64,000 bases of DNA, from positions 1,054,001 to 1,118,000 of the forward strand of contig JAQJVL010000110.1 of NCBI GenBank assembly GCA_035578905.1, in the 5' to 3' direction. A program made the position numbers and the translations under genes. Positions 55,686 to 64,000 of the stretch are shown here, in pieces. How positions within the stretch are numbered: the stretch's first letter is position 1; each line of letters begins with the position of its first letter. The DNA is from Stictocephala bisonia (Eukaryota > Arthropoda > Insecta > Hemiptera > Membracidae). The notes under the pieces are model-generated. The model searched no databases. It saw nothing but the letters and a program-made list of their open reading frames with translations, and was not told where the DNA came from.

Positions 55686-56335
55686 TTACCTGGCTATGCT
55701 GGTAAAAACAGGGTATCGATAATGGGCATGATAGTCTGACGCCACAACAACCAGTGCCAGAAGTTACCAGGATATGCTGGTAAAAAGAGGGTATCGATAA
55801 TGGGTATGATAGTCTGACGCCACAACAACCAGTGCCAGGAGTTACCTGGCTATGCTGGTAAAAACAAGGTATCGATAATGGGCATGATAGTCTGACGCCA
55901 CAACAACCAGTTCCAAGAGTTACCTGGCTATGCTGGTAAAAACAGGGTATCGATAATGGGCATGATAGTCTGACGCCACAACAACCAGTGCCAGAAGTTA
56001 CCAGGATATGCTGGTAAAAAGAGGGTATCGATAATGGGTATGATAGTCTGACGCCACAACAACCAGTGCCAGGAGTTACCTGGCTATGCTGGTAAAAACA
56101 AGGTATCGATAATGGGCATGATAGTCTGACGCCACAACAACCAGTTCCAAGAGTTACCTGGCTATACTGGTAAAAACAGGGTATCGATAATGGGCATGAT
56201 AGTCTGACGCCACAACAACCAGTGCCAGAAGTTACCAGGATATGCTGGTAAAAAGAGGGTATCGATAATGGGCATGATAATCTGACGCCACAACACCTGT
56301 GTCCTGAGCATAGCCTGGCAACCAGTGCCAGGAGT
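55633..56335 (+). repeat. 78-bp minisatellite with three-unit (234-bp) higher-order period
   Basis: The unit starts GGGTATCGATAATGGGCATG at 55711 and recurs every 78 bases (55789, 55867, ...). Three variants follow each other in fixed order: TTCCAAGAGTTACCTGG, TGCCAGAAGTTACCAGG and TGCCAGGAGTTACCTGG. The order A-B-C-A-B-C-A-B is visible before the array decays near 56300. It is non-coding. Confidence 0.92.
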
Positions 56336-56339
56336 TAAT

Positions 56340-57106
56340 CATTGAGATTTGAACGTTAAGTTTTTCCCAAGATTGGGAAACAGGATTACCTTAGCTAACT
56401 TTCGTTGGGAAGGAAAATATCACAGGGACAGAAACGAATAATTAAAAATGGAGGTAATCAATGGAATGCATGATCCATGCAGGCAGTTCATTGAGAGCTG
56501 GGTAAGCCAACTAGTCAAGATCTGCAGCTATAATGGTGTATTATAGAACAAAACAAATCTTTACAGAACCAACATATTGAACAGAAGTTTTCTTCGCGGT
56601 AGTTAGAAAAGAAGGAGGTAAATATCACGCGCATGTTCCATGACGACACATGAGGGAGTGACAGCTGGTTGGAAAAAAACAACAAATAAACAGATAAATA
56701 CTGGTTTAATTCCTGTGGTTACAGTTCACGCTGATTAATGGGGAATAATAGGTATTTATCTGAAAGCTTCCATGTGATTGATGGATCTAGTTACCGATAT
56801 TTAATAGAATAATTAAACCAGCTAATTTTTTCCGTTTGAGGGTACAGTCTACTGGGCAGCATCGCCGTGATACCTACCGTATAATCAAAGTTACCATGGT
56901 TTCTTTTTTTAAATGAATATTTATTTACTTAGACAACAACAATCATAAGCTTAGTGTTAAAGTACCATACTTTATTATGATGGTTACTATAGAAACTATG
57001 ATTTTGATTTTGATACAACTAAATTGAAAATGATTTATTTGGATAGAAATTTCTTGTATTTTAATATATTGTAAATTTTAGTAAACTAATTTAAAATTTC
57101 GTCATA
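56340..57106 (+). other. 5' flank of the protamine-like gene
   Basis: No coding frame. A TATA-like TTTTAATATATTG lies at 57059-57071, about 40 bases before the ATG, and could be an AT-rich initiator region. GTCATAATGCC gives a tolerable start context. No other promoter element can be named. Confidence 0.3.
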
Positions 57107-57928
57107 ATGCCTAATACAAATACTAAAAAGGCCACAAAGTTAGTGATTGATGCAATATGTCAAATGAGGACCAAGTCTGGATTCACCCCAAAAGAGATAT
57201 TACGAATAATTGATGCCAACCTGAATGGTGGGATCAATCAGCGTTTGGAACGATGTGTGCTAACTGCTTTGAAGAGAGGTGAGCAATTTGGCTTTCTTAG
57301 GGCAAATCAGGGTCGCTATACATTGAGGGTATCACCTACATCTCCCAAATTAATCACCCGTAAAGCCCTGGACGAAGAGGATCCTGAAGAAAAGTGCAAA
57401 AAAGCGGTCAAGAGGAAACGGTCAAGAAGCCACTGTGGTGGTAAGAGCAAAAGGAGACACAGCAGACGAAAACATCGTTCATCCAGTAGAAGAAGCCGCT
57501 GTGGTGGTAAGAGCAGGAGACACAGCAAACGAAAACATCGTTCATCCCGTAGAAGAAGCCGCTGTGGTAGTAAGAGCACAAGGAGACACAGCAAACGAAA
57601 ACATCGTTCATCCCGTAGAAGAAGCAGCTGTGGTGGTAAGAGCAGAAGGAGATCCAGCAGACGAAAACATCGTTCGTCCCGTAGAAGAAGCCGCTGTGGT
57701 GGTAAGAGCAGAAGGAGACACAGCAGACGAAAACATCGTTCATCCAGTAGAAGAAGCCGCTGTGGTGGTAGAAAACATAAAAGTAAAAGAAGGAGGTCAG
57801 GTAAACGAAAATGTGGTTCTGGTGGAAAGAGAAGAAAGCGATCTCATAGAGCTCATAGAAGGAAGGGTGGTAGGTGTAAGAGACATTCAATATTTGCTGG
57901 CGTACAGAAGTATATGGAGTGCTTGTAG
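57107..57928 (+). CDS. Linker-histone-domain, protamine-like Arg/Ser/Cys-repeat protein (273 aa, intronless)
   Basis: Residues about 7-76 look like a histone H1/H5 (H15) winged helix: ATKLVIDAICQM (helix 1), GFTPKEILRIIDANL (helix 2), RLERCVLTALKRGEQFGFL (helix 3) and GRYTLRVSP (wing). A short acidic linker (LDEEDPEE) follows. Residues 110-218 are five tandem repeats of 22 aa (one has 21) with consensus CGGKSRRRHSRRKHRSSRRR + SR, placing Cys at 110, 132, 153, 175, 197 and 219. A basic Cys-bearing tail ends MECL. This make-up, DNA-binding Arg/Lys with SR dipeptides for phosphorylation and regularly spaced Cys for disulfides, fits a sperm nuclear basic protein that replaces or compacts histones. 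No intron; AATAAA at 57963. The function is inferred, and an SR-type nuclear protein is the alternative. Confidence 0.72.
   Translation: MPNTNTKKATKLVIDAICQMRTKSGFTPKEILRIIDANLNGGINQRLERCVLTALKRGEQFGFLRANQGRYTLRVSPTSPKLITRKALDEEDPEEKCKKAVKRKRSRSHCGGKSKRRHSRRKHRSSSRRSRCGGKSRRHSKRKHRSSRRRSRCGSKSTRRHSKRKHRSSRRRSSCGGKSRRRSSRRKHRSSRRRSRCGGKSRRRHSRRKHRSSSRRSRCGGRKHKSKRRRSGKRKCGSGGKRRKRSHRAHRRKGGRCKRHSIFAGVQKYMECL
57434..57760 (+). repeat. 66-bp tandem repeat encoding the Cys/Arg/Ser units
   Basis: Five units of about 66 bp with strong DNA identity (GCTGTGGTGGTAAGAGCAGA, GACGAAAACATCGTTCATCC and GTAGAAGAAGC recur). One unit lacks a codon. Identity at silent sites suggests recent duplication or gene conversion. 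Confidence 0.92.
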
Positions 57929-57962
57929 AGTATTTAAGAGACTCAGTAATGTATAAAAGTCA

Positions 57963-57968
57963 AATAAA
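57963..57968 (+). terminator. Poly(A) signal of the protamine-like gene
   Basis: Canonical AATAAA 35 bases after the TAG at 57926-57928, followed by a T/GT-bearing stretch. It gives a very short 3' UTR. Confidence 0.75.
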
Positions 57969-57979
57969 GTCTACCATTT

Positions 57980-58855
57980 GTCCACGATAGTTAGAATTTG
58001 TTTAAAATATTTTGACGTAATATTTCATTGCTTTTGTTATCACCAAACATGTAGAACTAAATTTTAAAATTTGAAACACTAAAACTAAAATAAGTCACAT
58101 AGAAGAAACGTTCATTAGTGCGCTTAATGTGTGTCTAGTAGTCATTTTTCCAGTTTACCATGCGGATAGAAAGGCCAGTACCTTGTCAGTCCATCCATCT
58201 ATTCCCCCAAAGTCCTTAAGGATAAACGTAGTTATTACTACAAATGTTTAAAGACGATCATTAGTTGTAATCTATAACTGCTACTGAGGTGTTCACTGCG
58301 ACCATAAGAAAGCACCCTCTTTCTTTTTTCTCTATGTATAGGTTTTCAGTATTAGATTATAAATAAATTTTAAAAGAGATTAAAAAATTGAACATACATT
58401 TGGAAATAAAAGTCAATGTTGAATTATGCGACAATACGTCAAATCAGCCTCTAACAATTATTTTTTTATCTTCTATATTTTTAGATACTATTGTATACTT
58501 ATTATTGCATGCTAAATTTAACTAACCTTTTCAAATTTAACTCTATTAGTTGACTAGTAGAAGCTTAAATTCTGCTGTGACCGATTAAGTTATAAATCCA
58601 AACTGGACTTATATGTTAGGTGAACCCTTGAACTAGTTACAAAATGTCATTGACTTTAGTAACTAGTTTTTTTATACAAATATTTTTTAAACAGTTATTT
58701 AGTTATAACTGTGGAAGTTCACATTAATTAACATTACAAGAGTTAAAATAGATGTATAAATAAATAAAAAACACTTTTCTTGGTATTATTAAATACCATG
58801 TTGTGTTCCATAATCAAAATCGTTCATTGGTTCAATTGATCTCAAATCATCGAAG
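57980..58855. other. Intergenic, nothing recognisable
   Basis: AT-rich, without arrays, termini or coding-length frames. Confidence 0.45.
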
Positions 58856-58860
58856 ATTTA

Positions 58861-59145
58861 GTTTTTTATTTTTTTATTTATTTATTTTTTTTATTTATTC
58901 ATAAGACACAGATTGTCAAGATATGGGCGAATATGGATTTCGAATGAGTGTGATGAGTGTAGATGAGCGAATGTAGTCATTGTTACAAACTAAGGCCGAC
59001 TGTACCTTAGAAAGTGTCATTAATTAATAGCCCAATGACAAATGAACAGCCGGTGGTTATCAGGTGATCCTTCTCAAAATGTATTGACTCTGATTGGGAT
59101 CGAACTGAGAACCTTTAGCACATGAAGCTGGGATTGAACCAAGTT
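58861..59145 (-). repeat. SINE-like retroposon, family 2, copy B, with A-rich tail
   Basis: Minus orientation. A B-box-like AGTTCGATCCC lies near the 5' end (about 59100) and an A-rich tail with AATAAATAAA words at the 3' end (58861-58903, T-rich on plus). It is nearly the same sequence as 35300-35580. Confidence 0.75.
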
Positions 59146-59394
59146 TTTTATTATATCCATTTTGGTAAAGCCTAACTCTCCTGATGCCACTGAAAGAGAT
59201 AAAGTACAAGCCACTGTAACGACTGTCGATGCAGAAATTATGTGTACCCGAGTGGGAAGGTTGTTTACTAAGAAATTAAAAGGCCCATTAATAATCCAAT
59301 TTTGAAGTTATTTGCCTTGTTTAGTATTGTAAGTTATGAAATGTGAATTTTAAATTTTATTATGAGTTTTAACAACTTTTATCCTTGTTAAAAC

Positions 59395-59593
59395 AGAAAA
59401 GGTACAGGAATTTTAACTAGTTTCACTGTTTATCAACTTTACACTTTTTTACTCAAAACCCCATTAATGGATCGCAGATATATTTTAATACGTTGTTCTT
59501 ATAAGTTTTATAAATTTCAGAATGTTAACTTTTCAAGAAATAAAAGTTCTTATCAATTTCCTGAAACAACGTTTTCTTGGCTTATAGAGGTCG
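59395..59593. mobile_element. Foldback element, copy 2, left-arm part
   Basis: GGAATTTTAACTAGTTT, TTACTCAAAACCCCATT, AACTTTTCAAGAAA and AGTTCTTATCAATTTCCTGA match the left arm of copy 1 (13720-13920) in the same order. It is cut off at the hairpin 59594-59636. Confidence 0.7.
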
Positions 59594-59636
59594 TTAATTT
59601 TAAACCTTATCCGTGGATTTTAAGGTTTAAAATTAA
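59594..59636. repeat. Perfect hairpin, 16-bp arms, 11-nt loop
   Basis: TTAATTTTAAACCTTA (59594-59609) and TAAGGTTTAAAATTAA (59621-59636) are exact complements. It lies exactly where the foldback arm stops matching its sister copy, so it may mark a rearrangement or excision junction. Confidence 0.85.
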
Positions 59637-59732
59637 AACAAAAGTGGTTCCTTTTGAGATGTACCTAGGACATCAAACAAATAAAAACTGTGAATCCAAC
59701 TGTTTTTTACGATAGGCTCGTCTATAAAAAGC

Positions 59733-60880
59733 CAGGGCCGCCGAGATGGGGGCCACTGGGGCCAAATGCCCCAGGCCCCTGATCTAAGAAGATATGTGAT
59801 CTCCCAGGAGCCCCACAAACCTAAGAAGATATTTGAGGCCCCATGAATATCGTATTCAACATAAAAATTATTGAGTTCTTTAAATAGGAGCACTTGTATT
59901 TATTTGATTAAATTTGTTTAAACAGACATAAAAACAAGTCTGATCTGAATTAGGAAATTGAACTCCCGTTACATTATCTTTTACAGTAGACCTACAATAG
60001 ATGCTCTTCTCCGGGCCGACGGTTCCATCTTACATACGCACACTACACCGTCACGTCCACGCCAGACCACCGCGTCTGCTAGACAGTGGCAAATCTACCC
60101 CATCTGGTGACCCATTAGTTAGTCCCAAAGTACTTAGTTCGTATGTTGGATGTTGTGTGTGTGGTGGGAAGTTAGATTCGGTTGAATATCATCTTATTTT
60201 ATAGTGTTTATGTTGATTTAGATAGTCATCAAGTTTTCTGTATAATGTGTATTATTTATACATTATACATTATAAATGTTAAAGTCTTCCGATTCTTTTT
60301 TGTTACAATCTCACAATTGATAAGGATAAAGTAGATCTAAGGACATAATTAGTTTTTAATACGATTGGTTTTTTCATTAAGGAGTTCTCTTACTTAAAAC
60401 TACGACTGCATTTGTTGCTAACGAAGAGTGCATCATTAACCGATGTCATCTCTTCTGATGCTGTTGATATGTTTAGGTCCGTTCCTGGTTATTCTGAAGG
60501 AAACTCCGCTTCTACCAATGTTGACGATAATACTCCTGGTCTTTGTGAACATTTAGACATTAAATCTTTCAATTTTAAAAGAACCTCCTTGTAAAACGGA
60601 TAATTTACAGAGCACTGACAGGCTTTTCCAATGCCAATATTTTCTAAAAAACTGGCCAATGGGAAAACCACTATCAGGAACTGGATGATGGAGCAGGGAA
60701 ACGATAGCCAAATTTTGCTTTCCGTGTTTCTTTTTGTGGAACATGGAAAGCAAAAAGAAACAGTCCTTCTATTTTCTAAAAATAACACCCACTACAAATT
60801 TGGCAATGAAGGTGTGAAAAGCAATTGGGGATACTGTATATGTATCTCAAAGTAAAATGTAATGAGGCATAAGCCAAATG
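59733..60880 (+). mobile_element. hAT-type element, 5' portion, with zinc-finger coding relic
   Basis: CAGGGCCGCCGAGATGGGGG at 59733 has the form of a hAT 5' end, followed by the GGGGCC-rich block usual for these elements. Downstream, at 60400-60855 (+), a broken frame reads NFKRTSL..FTEHQAFPMP pieces and then FSKKLANGKTTIRNWMM..FGNEGVKSNW, the pattern of the TTF/MYM-type zinc finger that opens many hAT transposases. The DDE core and 3' end are absent. Confidence 0.45.
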
Positions 60881-60934
60881 CAAATTACATTAAAAAGAAA
60901 CTCTCCTGAACACTTTAAAAGGTTTGTATTTTTA

Positions 60935-61620
60935 AGAAAGAAAGTTCTTATCAAATACATTAAACATAGTTTTCTTGGCTTTTAGAGGTCATAAAATTAA
61001 TTATTTGGTCCAGTTATAATCCTTACTAGGCCTACATATATAGATACGATAACATCAATTTATAAGTGTAAGTAAAAGCAGTTATTTTAAATCGATTTAA
61101 ATCAATGTAAAATAACCTTAAATCAATAAATTTAATTTAATTAAATCGATTAAAAAATCACTGCATTTACTTACACATATGAAAATTATGTATTGTAACA
61201 ATATATGTAATAGGGATTACATGACCAGATTAATTTTACAACCTCTAGAACCCAAGAAATCAATGTTTCAGGTAATTGATAAGAACTTTTTTTGTTGAAA
61301 ATATAAAATTCTACAATTTATGAAACTAATAGGAAACGTTCCTATCAACCACGTATTAAATATGAATGTGCTACATGATCGGGTTTTTTAGTAATAACGT
61401 TGTAAATTTGATGTATGGTAAAAAATACTTACAATTTCTGTACTTTTTCTTCCAACTAAGATACAAATTATTAGATCTTATAATAAAATTAAAAAATTCA
61501 TAATTACTAACGCATAATTAAACAAGGAAAACAATGGTGTGATTGGAGTTTTCGCAGGCCTATTAGTTTCGTAGAAAACAATCTTCAAACTCGGGTTTGA
61601 AGGTTTATCTACACTAACTA
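60935..61620. mobile_element. Foldback element, copy 2, main part
   Basis: AAGTTCTTATCAAATACATT, TTTCTTGGCTTTTAGAGGTC and the axis region near 61120 (ATTTAAATCGATTTAAATC words) are followed by the inverted right arm (CCTCTAGAACCCAAGAAATC, GATAAGAACTTTTTTTG). The flank with GGAAAACAATGGTG and CAAACTCGGGT matches copy 1 at 14420-14485. Confidence 0.72.
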
Positions 61621-62466
61621 AACTGTCGATAGTAATGATCAATAACCGACCTAAAACTTTCATGACCACAATTTTCAAATATTTTCTAAAGGAGGTGCCG
61701 GTTACTTTAACAGTTTAATAGCAATATTTTTATCAACAAATAACTACTTCTCGAAGAGTAGATGAAAGTGATGGACAATGTAGCATTTACCAACAACACT
61801 ATCAAGCTAATGACGTAACCCCCTATTTATAATGGCCAAACCCTTGTCACAAGGAAAAGCAATCAACTTAATGCTCTTGATCCGTGACAAGAGTAAAGTA
61901 CTTGGTAAAAGAATCAATTGTTTAAACAGACCTCTGTGTGCATCGAAGTATGCCTTATTTGCCTACAAATTTTTTAGGAATTACTAATAAAAAAATACTA
62001 TCTCTTAAATTGCTTTTTGTTGTAACTGCTATTTATTTGTTGAACTCTATTGAAGCAATATTAATAGTTTGGCATTAGTAAAAGACATTTATCTATTTTT
62101 GGACTAAAACAACATAAAAAAGTGTAATTCATACATCATTTTCAATTATGTGATTTGAAATGTGTAGTGTAAATCCTGCTAACAGATATTTAAATTTATC
62201 CAAGTATGTAAAAATAGGCATGAATCATGTACGCCTATGGGTTGGGTACAGTTAAGTATTACATTCGTGTATCAACCAATGAGTCATGGATATATAGGCC
62301 GTAATGAGTCATAAGTGTGGAAGGATGGTGGGAAGGCTCGCCAAGCTTTGTCAGAAGTCACATGTGCATGTATGTAGCAGAATGTATTTAGAAGCCCGTT
62401 TTTACCTGATATGTTGAACCAGAGTTCAAGTTTGGTCTGTCATTGTACATACTAATGCGAAATGTC
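61621..62466. other. Unassigned sequence before the satellite
   Basis: AT-rich, with no gene or repeat termini recognised. The last part becomes GC-richer (62270-62466) without coding evidence. Confidence 0.4.
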
Positions 62467-64000
62467 CCAGGTCGTAATAGGACTTAATCAAGGGATAGTA
62501 TGACAGTCACTTATGTTTGTAGATGGTGGCGAGAATACTGATGGATTGAACTGCAACAGTAATGAGTGGCACCTTGATGACTTGGCACTGTCCCAGGTTC
62601 TCCCACACCTGATCTAAACAAGGGATATTATAATAGTCACCGATGTGTGTAGATGATCCCGAGAATACTTATGGATTGAAATACAACAGTTTATCTATCA
62701 CCAATGAGTGGCACCTTGATGACTTGGCACTGTCCCAGGTTCTCCCACACCTGATCTAATCAAGGGATATTATAATAGTCACCGATGTGTGTAGATGATC
62801 CCGAGAATACTTATGGATTGAAATACAACAGTTTATCACCAATGAGTGGCACCTTGATGACTTGGCACTGTCCCAGGTTCTCCCACACCTGATCTAATCA
62901 AGGGATATTATAATAGTCACCGATGTGTGTAGATGATCCCGAGAATACTTATGGATTGAAATACAACAGTTTATCACCAATGAGTGGCACCTTGATGACT
63001 TGGCACTGTCCCAGGTTCTCCCACACCTGATCTAATCAAGGGATATTATAATAGTCACCGATGTGTGTAGATGATCCCGAGAATACTTATGGATTGAAAT
63101 ACAACAGTTTATCACCAATGAGTGGCACCTTGATGACTTGGCACTGTCCCAGGTTCTCCCACACCTGATCTAAACAAGGGATATTATAATAGTCACCGAT
63201 GTGTGTAGATGATCCCGAGAATACTTATGGATTGAAATACAACAGTTTATCACCAATGAGTGGCACCTTGATGACTTGGCACTGTCCCAGGTTCTCCCAC
63301 ACCTGATCTAATCAAGGGATATTATAATAGTCACCGATGTGTGTAGATGATCCCGAGAATACTTATGGATTGAAATACAACAGTTTATCACCAATGAGTG
63401 GCACCTTGATGACTTGGCACTGTCCCAGGTTCTCCCACACCTGATCTAATCAAGGGATATTATAATAGTCACCGATGTGTGTAGATGATCCCGAGAATAC
63501 TTATGGATTGAAATACAACAGTTTATCACCAATGAGTGGCACCTTGATGACTTGGCACTGTCCCAGGTTCTCCCACACCTGATCTAATCAAGGGATATTA
63601 TAATAGTCACCGATGTGTGTAGATGATCCCGAGAATACTTATGGATTGAAATACAACAGTTTATCACCAATGAGTGGCACCTTGATGACTTGGCACTGTC
63701 CCAGGTTCTCCCACACCTGATCTAAACAAGGGATATTATAATAGTCACCGATGTGTGTAGATGATCCCGAGAATACTTATGGATTGAAATACAACAGTTT
63801 ATCACCAATGAGTGGCACCTTGATGACTTGGCACTGTCCCAGGTTCTCCCACACCTGATCTAAACAAGGGATATTATAATAGTCACCGATGTGTGTAGAT
63901 GATCCCGAGAATACTTATGGATTGAAATACAACAGTTTATCACCAATGAGCGGCACCTTGACGACTTGGCACTGTCCCAGGTTCTCCCACACCTGATCTA
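62467..64000 (+). repeat. 138-bp satellite array, about 11 units, continues past the window
   Basis: After one or two diverged units (62467-62700, the first period being 142 bp), the phrase GATCTAATCAAGGGATATTA recurs every 138 bases (62753, 62891, 63029 and so on). Units differ at very few positions; a T/A variant (CTAATC or CTAAAC) occurs in the order A-T-T-T-A-T-T-T-A-A. It is non-coding, and the array edge is inside the window. Confidence 0.95.

Noticed and set aside
57435..57956. Long overlapping frames on both strands over the protamine-like gene (173 aa plus, 160 aa minus)
   Set aside because: The 66-bp repeat is a multiple of three and lacks stops in several frames, so these frames stay open by periodicity. 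They have no start context or family features.
62467..64000. Regular repeats that might suggest a CRISPR array
   Set aside because: Units are directly adjacent 138-bp copies with no unique spacers, in a eukaryotic context with GT-AG introns. This is satellite DNA.

Overview
The window is nuclear DNA of an animal, almost certainly an insect. It is AT-rich, with GT-AG introns of 3-5 kb and many arthropod-type transposons (piggyBac, Tc1/mariner, pogo-like, hAT, several non-LTR LINE lineages, SINEs). A hemipteran is my guess, but the sequence alone does not prove the order. No bacterial-type operons, CRISPR arrays, rRNA genes or convincing tRNA genes were seen.

Positions 1-29141 (+) are the 3' part of one host gene, the ortholog of the ubiquitin ligase RNF123 (KPC1). 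Nine coding pieces join without a phase error (1-3, 4608-4770, 8904-9097, 9436-9575, 12737-12904, 16710-16872, 20105-20248, 23415-23592, 29006-29141) and end in a C3HC4 RING finger. The introns hold an intact LINE reverse transcriptase (1387-3640, minus), SINEs, pogo-like elements, a foldback element, a cluster of TTAA-flanked piggyBac-type non-autonomous elements (two of them nested), and two copies of an RNase H-bearing LINE.

29142-44340 has no host gene that I can see. It holds a full-length piggyBac element with an intact 622-aa transposase (30325-33181), a pogo-like element, a SINE, a GGGT-rich minisatellite, a decayed LINE cut by a hAT MITE with a perfect 8-bp target duplication, and a Tc1/mariner-type element with terminal repeats of about 640 bp (37584-40450). 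A GC-rich terminal coding exon of an unidentified minus-strand gene lies at 44462-44643, with a poly(A) signal downstream, so it is convergent with RNF123.

45000-64000 is mostly repeats: LINE remnants, a Tc1-type element with opposed arrays of ~280-bp units (50035-52522), a Tc1-type MITE that carries the minisatellite (53772-54529), a 78-bp minisatellite with a three-unit higher-order period, a second copy of the foldback family next to a hAT fragment, and a 138-bp satellite that runs off the window end. Among them, at 57107-57928 (+), is an intronless 273-aa gene with an N-terminal linker-histone-like (H15) winged helix followed by five 22-aa Arg/Ser/His/Cys repeats. It is a candidate protamine-like sperm chromatin protein and the most interesting host gene here.

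The genes do not form a pathway. The window shows a host locus inflated by transposons, with one probable fast-evolving chromatin gene and one unidentified terminal exon among them.
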